Assembly (NCBI GenBank): GCA_003488465.1
Contig: DNLN01000040.1
Span: forward strand, 1 to 5,669
DNA length: 5,669 nt
Direction of reading: 5' to 3'
Source: Sutterella sp.
GTDB taxonomy: Bacteria; Pseudomonadota; Gammaproteobacteria; Burkholderiales; Burkholderiaceae_F
The notes below the pieces were generated by a model. That model was given only the letters and a program-made list of their open reading frames with translations. It did no database searches and was not told the DNA's origin. Position 1 is the stretch's first letter. Every line of letters begins with the position of its first letter. The position numbers were made by a program, and so were the translations under genes. Below are positions 1 to 5,669 of this stretch, piece by piece.

Positions 1-695
1 AGAAGAAGGGTTCCGTAGAGTGTTTCCGTGCACTTTGCTCCCATGACGACGGCTAGAGTTCTTCTGCCGATCGAGGCATCGTGCTCAATGTCCCGGTAGT
101 TGTTGACGACAAGCACAGCGGTGGCAATCATGCCCATGGCGCTTGCGAGCACCATGCAGGCGGCAGAGACCGTCCCAGTCTGCAGATAGTACGTGCCGCA
201 GACCGCGGTGAGGCCGAAGAAGACAAAGACGCACAATTCGCTCAGAGGCGTGTATGCAAGCGGTTTCGGGCCTCCCATGTAGCAGTAGGCGCAGGCGATC
301 GAGCAGATCGTGATGAGCGCCATGATCCAGCCCCCCACGCTGATGAGGTATGCAGTGTCTAGGAGCGCAATGACGGCAAGAAGCCTGATTGCCAGTTCAA
401 CCTGCCTGACAGTGAGCCAGCCGAAGCTTGTCGCACGCGGCAAGCCCTTTCTGTTGCCTGTCTCGGCCTTTTTCTTTGTGTATCCCGCATCGTTTTCCAT
501 GTTGGTAATCGCCTGCATCAGCACGGAGAGCAATGCCGTGGCGGCGGCAACGAGAGGATCGATGCGCCCGGTGTCCATCAGTGCGCAGGACAGTCCAATG
601 AACACGGGAGCGAGAGCCACTCCCCAGGTTTTCGGTCGGGCCGCCGTCATCCACGCCTTGAAGGCGCCGGGATATTGAGAAGTGTTCTGCTGCAT
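1..695 (-). CDS. menA: 1,4-dihydroxy-2-naphthoate polyprenyltransferase, 5' part (MenA, UbiA superfamily)
   Basis: This is an integral membrane prenyltransferase that attaches a polyprenyl chain to 1,4-dihydroxy-2-naphthoate, the membrane step of menaquinone synthesis. 231 codons are visible, and the 3' end is cut by the window edge. The frame opens at an ATG (695-693) and has no stop. The N-terminus has the MenA-type RPKTW motif (residues 20-24). It is followed by hydrophobic segments at about 24-40, 46-64, 101-120, 122-140, 154-171 and 177-197. The second Asp-rich motif, NNYRDIEHD (198-206), with the following GRRTLAVVMG (210-219), closely matches E. coli MenA. The first motif is unusual: E. 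coli has NDYGD, and here it reads NDAGY (68-72), so an Asp is lost although spacing is kept. The start is 15 bases after the ybeD stop with no clear Shine-Dalgarno, suggesting dependence on upstream translation. Another UbiA-family substrate cannot be fully excluded. Confidence 0.88.
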   Translation of the reverse strand, partial: MQQNTSQYPGAFKAWMTAARPKTWGVALAPVFIGLSCALMDTGRIDPLVAAATALLSVLMQAITNMENDAGYTKKKAETGNRKGLPRATSFGWLTVRQVELAIRLLAVIALLDTAYLISVGGWIMALITICSIACAYCYMGGPKPLAYTPLSELCVFVFFGLTAVCGTYYLQTGTVSAACMVLASAMGMIATAVLVVNNYRDIEHDASIGRRTLAVVMGAKCTETLYGTLL

Positions 696-710
696 GGTTT
701 GTGTGCGCTG

Positions 711-998
711 CTAGAGAACGACCTTGACGAGCGGGTGAGAAGTCAGCATGCGGTAGATGCTGTCCAGCTGCGCTTTGCTCTGAGCCTGGATGACGACATT
801 GAGTGCCGTATATTTTCCGTTGCGCGACGGTGTGCTCTTGATCGTGCTGGGATCAAATTCAGGCACAAGTTCGCGCACTGCGCTCCCGATCCGTTTGGCA
901 AAATCAGGCTGCGTGAGTCCCATCACCTTGATTGGAAATTCAGTCGGAAAGGTGAGCAGTTCGGTTTCTTCTGAAGGGGTAAGTTGGCTTTCGGTCAT
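711..998 (-). CDS. ybeD: YbeD / DUF493 family small protein
   Basis: A 95-residue protein of the YbeD (DUF493) family, a small ACT-like fold of unproven molecular function, possibly regulatory. The family core is visible. FPTEFPIKVMG (residues 17-27) corresponds to E. coli FPTPFTYKVMG, a GKYTALNV segment (61-68) corresponds to the GNYHSVSI strand, and the C-terminus LVKVVL corresponds to IVRMVL. The length is close to the 87 residues of E. coli YbeD, with a slightly longer N-terminus. The ATG overlaps the stop of the upstream dacA-like gene by four bases (ATGA, 998-995), a classic translational-coupling arrangement, and only a weak purine-rich ribosome site precedes it. The dacA-ybeD order is the same as in E. 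coli, where lipB follows. Here menA follows instead. The stop is TAG at 713-711. Confidence 0.93.
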   Translation of the reverse strand: MTESQLTPSEETELLTFPTEFPIKVMGLTQPDFAKRIGSAVRELVPEFDPSTIKSTPSRNGKYTALNVVIQAQSKAQLDSIYRMLTSHPLVKVVL

Positions 999-2143
999 TT
1001 CTTGGTCTTTTTCTGTGTGATTCGTTCAAAGAAGTTAAGGCGATCCACATCTTCAGCCGTCACGGCGTCGTACTCGGTAATCAGCGTGTCGTTTCTGTAA
1101 ATCTTGAGGACGCCTGCGAACATGCCTTTTTGCACGGGCGCGGGAATCTCTGGCGCGTGCTCGAGATTGATGGCAAGATCCTTCACGCCGTTTTCGAGCA
1201 GTTCCTTTCTTGGCAGCGTCACGCGCACAGGCTTGGAAACAGTGATGTCGACGGAAGATTTCACTCCTTCCTTCACTGGAAGCCGCCCGATCACCGTTCC
1301 CGCATCGTAAAGTTCGATCGATTCGAACTCAGTCTGGCATTGCGTCAGGATTTTTGAGGATTGATCAAGCTCGCGGCTGCGGTTCATCCGGTCCACAAAG
1401 ACGAAATGCAGCTCGCGCGCAGGCAGCTGCCTGTCTCCGCCTCTTGTCCAGATTCCGGCCAGCATGCAGCATCGATTGAGCGTGAGCGGAATGATGGATT
1501 TGTCATCAGGATTGATGAGCGTGAATGGATTCTTGAGTGTTTGACCCTCAAAGGAAAACTCTTCTTCTGCAAGGTACGCGCTTTCTTCAGGAAATTCCTC
1601 TCTGAGTGCGCGAATGAGCAGCAGAAAATCATTTGCGGTTGTACGCTGCTCCGGAGCGGCGATCGGCGAAGAGAAAAGCGAGTGCTCCATGTGAAGCGCC
1701 CTTGCCTGTTTGTTCATTGCCGCGACAAAGGCGCGAACCGAGCCGCTCACCTTGCTCGCGAGAACCACGGCGGCGTCTTCGGCGCCAACGGTGGCGACAA
1801 GACGCAGAAGCACTTCAAGATGAAGCTCCTCCTTTGGATCCACGCCGACCCGAACCCTGCCCTCCTCCTTCAAGGCGGGTTCAAGATCCAGAGCATCCTC
1901 TCTGATCTTCATTGATTCTTCGGCTTTTCCTGCTGCGGCCTTCAGAGCCGTGTACAGAGTCATGAGCCGCACGGCCTCCCTCGGATTAAAGGACTCATCG
2001 GGCTCGTGTTCGCTCAGAACCTGGGCACTATCGAGATCCTTCACCATCCAGGCAAGACTGGAGAATTTGGCATTGGGAGCCGCCAGGGTGTGGGTTCCAG
2101 CGGCTAGGAGCATGACGGCAAGAAGAAAAGTTTTTAATTTCAC
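995..2143 (-). CDS. PBP5/DacA-type D-Ala-D-Ala carboxypeptidase homolog lacking all catalytic motifs (probable pseudoenzyme)
   Basis: A 382-residue exported protein homologous to low-molecular-weight penicillin-binding protein 5. Residues 1-21 form a signal peptide (KLK, a hydrophobic core, then a TLA-A cleavage site). Landmarks that align without gaps to E. coli PBP5 include AWMVKD (31-36), LMTLY (60-64), EFSFEG (195-200) and a C-terminal domain II at about 273-374 (FESIEL, VTLPRKEL, APVQKG, NFFERI). The three active-site motifs are replaced. SxxK becomes E56-A-V-R59, SGN becomes G120-A-E122, and KTG becomes W232-T-R234. Acyl-enzyme chemistry should therefore be impossible. The protein ends in TQKKTKK, without the amphipathic membrane-anchoring helix of PBP5, so it is probably a soluble periplasmic protein. 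The start is GTG, 11 bases after the FadH-like stop, with no Shine-Dalgarno. An in-frame stop at 2164-2162 rules out an upstream start, and Met11 would lose the signal peptide. Cysteines 225, 226 and 269 could form a disulfide. The homology is sure; inactivity is inferred from sequence. Confidence 0.88.
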   Translation of the reverse strand: MKLKTFLLAVMLLAAGTHTLAAPNAKFSSLAWMVKDLDSAQVLSEHEPDESFNPREAVRLMTLYTALKAAAGKAEESMKIREDALDLEPALKEEGRVRVGVDPKEELHLEVLLRLVATVGAEDAAVVLASKVSGSVRAFVAAMNKQARALHMEHSLFSSPIAAPEQRTTANDFLLLIRALREEFPEESAYLAEEEFSFEGQTLKNPFTLINPDDKSIIPLTLNRCCMLAGIWTRGGDRQLPARELHFVFVDRMNRSRELDQSSKILTQCQTEFESIELYDAGTVIGRLPVKEGVKSSVDITVSKPVRVTLPRKELLENGVKDLAINLEHAPEIPAPVQKGMFAGVLKIYRNDTLITEYDAVTAEDVDRLNFFERITQKKTKK

Positions 2144-2154
2144 GATTGTAAAAT

Positions 2155-4206
2155 TTAAAGTTTAAGGGCAAGCAGCCTTGCCTCACTGGAAATGGAAACA
2201 AGATTTCGGTTCATGGAATCCTCGGCACATGTGCCGATTGAGTGAACCTTCTTTCCTGCGGTCAGAAGCGCGTAGTAGATCGATCTGTTGGGCGAGCGCT
2301 CCCAGCACACCACCACGTGCGTGATGGGAATGGTGACGGGATCCCTGTGGTGTTCGCCGCGGCTCACGTGGATTGAATAGTTGTCGATGAGCTCGAAGTT
2401 CACACCGCGGAACGTCTGCACGCCCTTCATGCGAAGCCATTTCCAATCGCAAAGTTTCGTGCGGATGTACAGGAGCTGCTTGGTTTCCTCTTCATTGCGT
2501 TCCATGAGATAAACCTGACGCACGGGAGGCGCGATTTCGGGAATCACGCCAAGAACGCCCCCCTTGTTCTCCTTGACCGAGCCGATGCCCCAGGCGTTTC
2601 GCCATGCTTGAGCATCGGAAAATGCAACCTCCCTCTGGCCGCAGGCAAGGTATCTGGCGACAGCAAGTCCGATCGTATTGGTTCCCAGCACGGCTACGCG
2701 GTCACCAACGGCCATCTGGTCGGCGAGCAGTTCCTCATATGTAAGCACGTTTGATGAATCGATGCCATCGATATCGGGGACGCGAGGCGTCGCTCCAGCA
2801 GCAATGACGTACTCATCAAAGTGCCTTTCTGTGAGCAGCTCTTTGGTTGCCGGCGTGTTTGTTCTGATGACAACGCCAAGGGACTCCAGTTCCTTTTCGA
2901 TACGCTCAAGCCACGGCAGGAACAACTCCCGGCCGGGAATCCGTCCCATCATGCGGAGCATTCCGCCGATTTTCTCGCTCTTTTCAAAAAGATGAATCTT
3001 GTGGCCGCGGCGGGCGGCAGTGAGCGAGAAGAAGAGTCCAGCGATCCCTGAGCCGACGACGGCGATTTCCTTTGGTCGGGCAGCCGGCTTTTCCAGAACT
3101 TCCTGAGACTCGAAAAGATAGGGATTCACAAGGCACGAAATCGGCTCATTTGGGTGATTGTTTTTCTTGATGCAGCCGATCATGCAGCGCGTGCAGGCAT
3201 TCACGAGCTCTTCCTGTCCGGAAAGGCTTTTGACGATGAACGCGGGATCGGCAATGAGCGGTTCGGCGACTTCAAAGATGGCCGCGTCGTTCATCGCGGC
3301 GATTGCTTCCATCTTTTCCATCGAGGCCAGTTCTTTTCCAAACACCACGGGCATTTCCGCAATTTCGGAAAGCGCCATGTAGTCGTCAAAGAAGGCTCCG
3401 GGTGCGACGGCGTAGCCCTTCATCGGCATCGGCACGTAGCGATTTCCGAAATCGCAAGCGAGATAGTCGACACCGGCCATCCGGAGCATCTGAATGAGGC
3501 GCTTGATTTCTGCCCAGTCAGCGCCCTTTGCGTGCACCTCACACAGGTTGAAGCGAAAGCCGATCAGTCGGTTCTCGCCGATGCTTTTCCTCACGCTCCT
3601 CACGACATCAAGGGCGAGTTTGAAGCGGGCGAGCTGGGTTCTGCCCCACTCATCCAATCTGCGGTTCGTGACGGGGCTCAGAAAATCCGCGATGAGTCCT
3701 GAGCCAGAGCCGTCGATTTCAACGCCGTCATACATCGCCTCGATTGCAAGGAGCGCCACCCGCCCATACAGATCCACGAGGCGCTTGAGTTCGGTGTTTC
3801 GTGCCGGCCAGCCGTGACGCCCCGTCACTCGCGACTGGGCGCTCACCGTTGAAATGGCTACTTGCACGTCAGCGTCAATTCCCAGGTGCTCAAGCTGCAG
3901 AACGGCAAGCGAGTCATGCTTGTGGATGGCCTTGACGACGGGTTTGTGCAGGGCGACATCGTCCTCGGTAAAGGCATGCTCGTAAGCAAAGCGCCGGCCG
4001 CCCTTGTCAATGATCGCTTCGCTCACCGTCACCATGGCCGCGCCCCCTGCGGCGCGCTTCTCATAGAAGTCGCGAATGACGCTGATGTTGACGGTCGTCT
4101 CCATGCCCGTCACGATGGGAGCCATGATGAGGCGGTTCTTGAGCGTGAAGGGGCCGAGAGGGAACTTCGAGCTGAGCGACGGATAGCGGACGGGAGATTC
4201 TTTCAT
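2155..4206 (-). CDS. FadH-like / old-yellow-enzyme family flavoprotein with altered active site
   Basis: A 683-residue homolog of 2,4-dienoyl-CoA reductase FadH (672 residues in E. coli), with the same three-part layout. Residues about 9-335 form an OYE-type TIM barrel (APIVTGME at 29-36, GVEIDGS at 161-167). A 4Fe-4S site follows at C338, C341, C345 and C358, the last within CLVNP. Next comes an FAD domain with a GSGIAG Rossmann motif (385-390) and FEKSEKIGG, then an NAD(P)H-type domain (about 498-650). In FadH these pass electrons from NADPH via FAD and Fe-S to FMN and the dienoyl substrate. Here the catalytic Tyr166 equivalent is G170 and the His252 equivalent is R256. The HxGR motif reads HLGI, the FMN-phosphate Arg is E315, and the nucleotide motif is GTNTIG. 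The real substrate is therefore unknown and may not be an enoyl compound. It starts at ATG behind a strong Shine-Dalgarno overlapping the upstream stop and ends 11 bases before the dacA-like gene. Confidence 0.88.
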   Translation of the reverse strand: MKESPVRYPSLSSKFPLGPFTLKNRLIMAPIVTGMETTVNISVIRDFYEKRAAGGAAMVTVSEAIIDKGGRRFAYEHAFTEDDVALHKPVVKAIHKHDSLAVLQLEHLGIDADVQVAISTVSAQSRVTGRHGWPARNTELKRLVDLYGRVALLAIEAMYDGVEIDGSGSGLIADFLSPVTNRRLDEWGRTQLARFKLALDVVRSVRKSIGENRLIGFRFNLCEVHAKGADWAEIKRLIQMLRMAGVDYLACDFGNRYVPMPMKGYAVAPGAFFDDYMALSEIAEMPVVFGKELASMEKMEAIAAMNDAAIFEVAEPLIADPAFIVKSLSGQEELVNACTRCMIGCIKKNNHPNEPISCLVNPYLFESQEVLEKPAARPKEIAVVGSGIAGLFFSLTAARRGHKIHLFEKSEKIGGMLRMMGRIPGRELFLPWLERIEKELESLGVVIRTNTPATKELLTERHFDEYVIAAGATPRVPDIDGIDSSNVLTYEELLADQMAVGDRVAVLGTNTIGLAVARYLACGQREVAFSDAQAWRNAWGIGSVKENKGGVLGVIPEIAPPVRQVYLMERNEEETKQLLYIRTKLCDWKWLRMKGVQTFRGVNFELIDNYSIHVSRGEHHRDPVTIPITHVVVCWERSPNRSIYYALLTAGKKVHSIGTCAEDSMNRNLVSISSEARLLALKL
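2167..2182 (-). other. Small perfect hairpin at the 3' end of the FadH-like gene
   Basis: On the minus strand GGCAAG (2182-2177) and CTTGCC (2172-2167) form a perfect 6-bp stem around the loop GCTG. The stem is followed by an AT-rich run down to the dacA-like GTG. The stem lies inside the last codons of the FadH-like gene and the downstream T stretches are broken up by A runs, so it is at best a weak terminator or attenuator. It may also be coincidence in coding sequence. Confidence 0.2.
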
Positions 4207-4212
4207 AGGCGT

Positions 4213-4218
4213 CTCCTT
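4213..4218 (-). promoter_or_regulatory. Shine-Dalgarno of the FadH-like gene, overlapping the nucleotidase stop
   Basis: On the minus strand AAGGAG is followed by a 6-base spacer (ACGCCT) and the ATG at 4206-4204. Its first base is the last base of the nucleotidase TGA (4220-4218). Ribosomes ending the nucleotidase would therefore sit on this site, which indicates translational coupling and fixes the start codon. Confidence 0.85.
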
Positions 4219-5153
4219 CAGGAGTTTCTGACGCCAAAGGGAATGAGAACGCTCGGAATCCGGCCTGCTGTCTGCTCAATGTGCCTCAGTTGGTCATCAA
4301 AGAAGATGTGGGGCTTCAATGTTTGCAGAACCTTCTCCTTTTTCATGCCGTCAAGCAGAAAGAGTTCTGCCGCTTGAATGCCAAGGCTCTCCAGAGTCGT
4401 GAGCAGACGCCGTTCCGAGGGCGCTCCGCGCGAGGTGACGATCGCGACCCGGATCACGGGGCGATAGCTGGGATCGTCCCTGCCGAGGGCTTCGTCCATG
4501 GCCTGGAATTTTGCGAGTTTCGTAAAGAGCTTCTGCAGCGGTCCGGGAGCATGCGGAATGTTTACGCGCCGCTCCTCGTGCTCGTTAAAGCCCGCAAGTC
4601 CCGATCTTTGGAACTGTCGCTCGGATTCATCGTCGATGATGACGCCGTCGAAGTCAAATCCGATGCGAAGCTCAAGAGAGTCGTCGTTCTCGTCATGGAT
4701 GGGCTGTCCGTCGCCGGCGATCACAAGCCCGGCAGGCAGTCCCTGGCGCAGGGCGCTCTTAACGCTTTCAGCGTTGGCCGAAAGAAAGAGCGACACGTCA
4801 AAGCAGTCGATGTAAGGGAGCGTCGGAAAACCCGAGGTGAAGACACCGGCTTTGATCGGCAGCTCGTAGTGACGGCACGACTCGAAAAAGCGCTGTCCGG
4901 TTTCAGGAGAATTCCGGCTCAGCACGACGACCTTGAAGGGTTCGATGTCCTTGAAGCGTTTGTTGAGCCGCAGCAGACGCTTGACAAAAGCAAAGGCGAC
5001 TCCAGGCTGCAGCGCATCGTCGACATGCGCCTTCTGGTAGGCGCGGTAAGCCTCGATTCCCTGTTCTTCGAAGAGCTTGTTCTCTTCCTCGAGGTCGAAC
5101 AGGGCTCTGGAGGAAACGGCAATGACAAGCTGGTTGTCGCTGTTCTGGCTCAC
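4218..5153 (-). CDS. Cytosolic 5'-nucleotidase, NT5C1 (cN-I) family
   Basis: A 311-residue cytosolic protein of the bacterial relatives of 5'-nucleotidase cN-I, HAD-like phosphatases that dephosphorylate nucleoside 5'-monophosphates. Family landmarks in order are SSRALFDLEEEN (residues 15-26), the VVVLSRNSPETG strand (76-86 region), FDVSLFLSAN (118-127), the HAD nucleophile-type motif DFDGV (167-171) with DDESE (174-178), VTSRGAPSERR (239-249), and FFDDQ followed by His (284-291). I chose the GTG at 5153 as the start. It has an AAAGGAG Shine-Dalgarno with a 5-base spacer, whereas the GTG two codons upstream (5159) sits inside that site and cannot use it. The gene begins about 30 bases after gyrB and ends 11 bases before the FadH-like gene. 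The link to its neighbours looks transcriptional, since no shared pathway is evident. Substrate preference (AMP, IMP or deoxynucleotides) cannot be read from the sequence. Confidence 0.88.
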   Translation of the reverse strand: MSQNSDNQLVIAVSSRALFDLEEENKLFEEQGIEAYRAYQKAHVDDALQPGVAFAFVKRLLRLNKRFKDIEPFKVVVLSRNSPETGQRFFESCRHYELPIKAGVFTSGFPTLPYIDCFDVSLFLSANAESVKSALRQGLPAGLVIAGDGQPIHDENDDSLELRIGFDFDGVIIDDESERQFQRSGLAGFNEHEERRVNIPHAPGPLQKLFTKLAKFQAMDEALGRDDPSYRPVIRVAIVTSRGAPSERRLLTTLESLGIQAAELFLLDGMKKEKVLQTLKPHIFFDDQLRHIEQTAGRIPSVLIPFGVRNS

Positions 5154-5158
5154 GCGCA

Positions 5159-5165
5159 CTCCTTT
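5159..5165 (-). promoter_or_regulatory. Shine-Dalgarno deciding the nucleotidase start
   Basis: On the minus strand AAAGGAG is followed by TGCGC and then GTG at 5153-5151, an ideal 5-base spacing. The alternative upstream GTG at 5159-5157 overlaps this site, so the start two codons further in is preferred. Confidence 0.75.
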
Positions 5166-5183
5166 GGAATCAATCTGATCGGG

Positions 5184-5669
5184 TTACATGTCGATATTGG
5201 CGTACTCGGCGTTTGCTTCAATGAACAGGCGCCTCGGTTCCACCTCGTCGCCCATTAGCATGGCGAACGTGTCATCGGCACTCGTGCCATCGGAGAGCTT
5301 GACTTGTCGCAAGCTTCGCGTCTCCGGATTCATCGTCGTCTCAAAGAGTTCCTCGGCGGACATCTCACCAAGGCCCTTGTAGCGCTGGCGGCGGATGCTT
5401 TCTGTCGCCTGGGCGTTGAGCCACGTGACGGCTTCGTCAAAGTTCTTCACGGCCTTGGACTTGTCGCCGCGCTTGACGCGAGCCCCCTCGCCGATGAGTC
5501 CCTTCATGGACTGCGCTGCCGCAGTGAGCTCCCGGTACAGAGTCGAGTTGGCAAATTCCGGACCGATGAACGTCTCGGTGGTGTTGCCGTAGATCCGGCG
5601 GCTCACCTTGAGATGCCATCTGCCCTTCTCCGTGTCAAAGAGCGCGTCTACGCGCACTTCGGGATCGGC
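5184..5669 (-). CDS. gyrB: DNA gyrase subunit B, C-terminal part
   Basis: This is the last 161 residues of the ATPase subunit of DNA gyrase, which works with GyrA to introduce negative supercoils. The 5' part lies beyond the right edge, and the frame is open to the last base. The hallmark GyrB tail is present. QRYKGLGEM is followed by [12 protein letters not shown] and [13 protein letters not shown], and the protein ends in NIDM, nearly identical in pattern to E. coli GyrB (ending NIDI). Upstream of this, the stretch containing [29 protein letters not shown] and FDEAVTWL matches the end of the extra domain inserted in the TOPRIM region of proteobacterial GyrB. The NID ending and the MGDxVEPRR motif favour GyrB over ParE. 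The stop is TAA (5186-5184). No terminator hairpin is visible in the 30 bases before the nucleotidase, so read-through transcription is likely. Confidence 0.95.
   Translation of the reverse strand, partial: ADPEVRVDALFDTEKGRWHLKVSRRIYGNTTETFIGPEFANSTLYRELTAAAQSMKGLIGEGARVKRGDKSKAVKNFDEAVTWLNAQATESIRRQRYKGLGEMSAEELFETTMNPETRSLRQVKLSDGTSADDTFAMLMGDEVEPRRLFIEANAEYANIDM

Noticed and set aside
310..678. Plus-strand open frame of 122 codons opposite menA, with some hydrophobic stretches
   Set aside because: The hydrophobic character comes from the complementary strand of membrane segments. MenA homology on the minus strand is clear.
1361..1915. Plus-strand open frame of 184 codons opposite the dacA-like gene
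   Set aside because: It is a shadow of the minus-strand coding frame, with no ribosome site or recognisable domain.
995..2143. The PBP5-like gene as a decaying pseudogene
   Set aside because: The frame is intact over its full length, with signal peptide, both domains and a coupled overlap to ybeD. Only the catalytic residues and the anchor are changed, which points to selective change and not random decay.
2144..2182. Possible promoter (TTGCCC and TACAAT) just before the dacA-like gene
   Set aside because: The spacing is 15 bases, shorter than usual, and the transcript would begin inside the start codon region, removing the GTG and the signal peptide. The AT-rich stretch makes a chance match likely.
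3154..3702. Plus-strand open frame of 182 codons inside the FadH-like gene
   Set aside because: It lies entirely within a gene with full-length homology on the minus strand, and its His/Asp/Arg-rich translation resembles no family I know.
4281..5258. Long plus-strand open frame (325 codons) antisense to the nucleotidase
   Set aside because: The minus strand in the same stretch encodes a protein with clear family motifs. The plus-strand translation has no recognisable domain, and the open frame follows from GC-rich codon bias.
5184..5669. ParE (topoisomerase IV subunit B) instead of GyrB
   Set aside because: The MGDxVEPRR motif, the NID-type C-terminus and the remnant of the proteobacterial GyrB insert match GyrB better than ParE.

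Overview
The window reads as one continuous stretch of minus-strand genes from a moderately GC-rich Gram-negative bacterium. Six genes run in the same direction, from the right edge (about 5669) to the left edge (1): the 3' part of gyrB, a cytosolic 5'-nucleotidase, a FadH-type (2,4-dienoyl-CoA reductase / old yellow enzyme) flavoprotein homolog, a PBP5/DacA-type D-Ala-D-Ala carboxypeptidase homolog, ybeD (DUF493), and the 5' part of menA. Both end genes are cut by the window edges. Evidence for a proteobacterium is the gamma/beta-type GyrB C-terminus and the dacA-ybeD gene pair. A menaquinone-making betaproteobacterium of the Sutterellaceae type would fit, but that is an inference and not proven here.

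The genes are tightly packed. The gaps are about 30, 11, 11, -4 and 15 bases, and there is no gene-free stretch above 300 bases. No convincing promoter or terminator lies between them, so they may form one operon or an overlapping transcription unit. The nucleotidase and the FadH-like gene each have a clear Shine-Dalgarno sequence, and that of the FadH-like gene overlaps the nucleotidase stop codon. The dacA-like and ybeD genes share an ATGA stop/start overlap. I found no RNA genes, CRISPR arrays, insertion sequences or phage features.

The notable point is in the middle. Two adjacent, intact, full-length genes encode recognisable enzyme homologs whose catalytic residues have been replaced. 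The PBP5-like protein keeps a signal peptide, the fold landmarks and the C-terminal domain. It lacks all three penicillin-binding motifs (SxxK, SGN and KTG become ExxR, GAE and WTR) and has no obvious C-terminal membrane anchor. The FadH-like protein keeps its four iron-sulfur cysteines and the FAD Rossmann motif. It has Gly and Arg where E. coli FadH has catalytic Tyr166 and His252, and it has changes at the FMN-phosphate and NAD(P)H sites. Because the reading frames are intact, they look like repurposed proteins (pseudoenzymes or new-function enzymes) and not decaying genes. The alignments were made by eye against remembered E. coli sequences.

The remaining genes look like housekeeping functions: DNA topology (gyrB), nucleotide salvage (5'-nucleotidase), a small regulatory-type protein (ybeD) and menaquinone synthesis (menA). 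No obvious common pathway joins the six.
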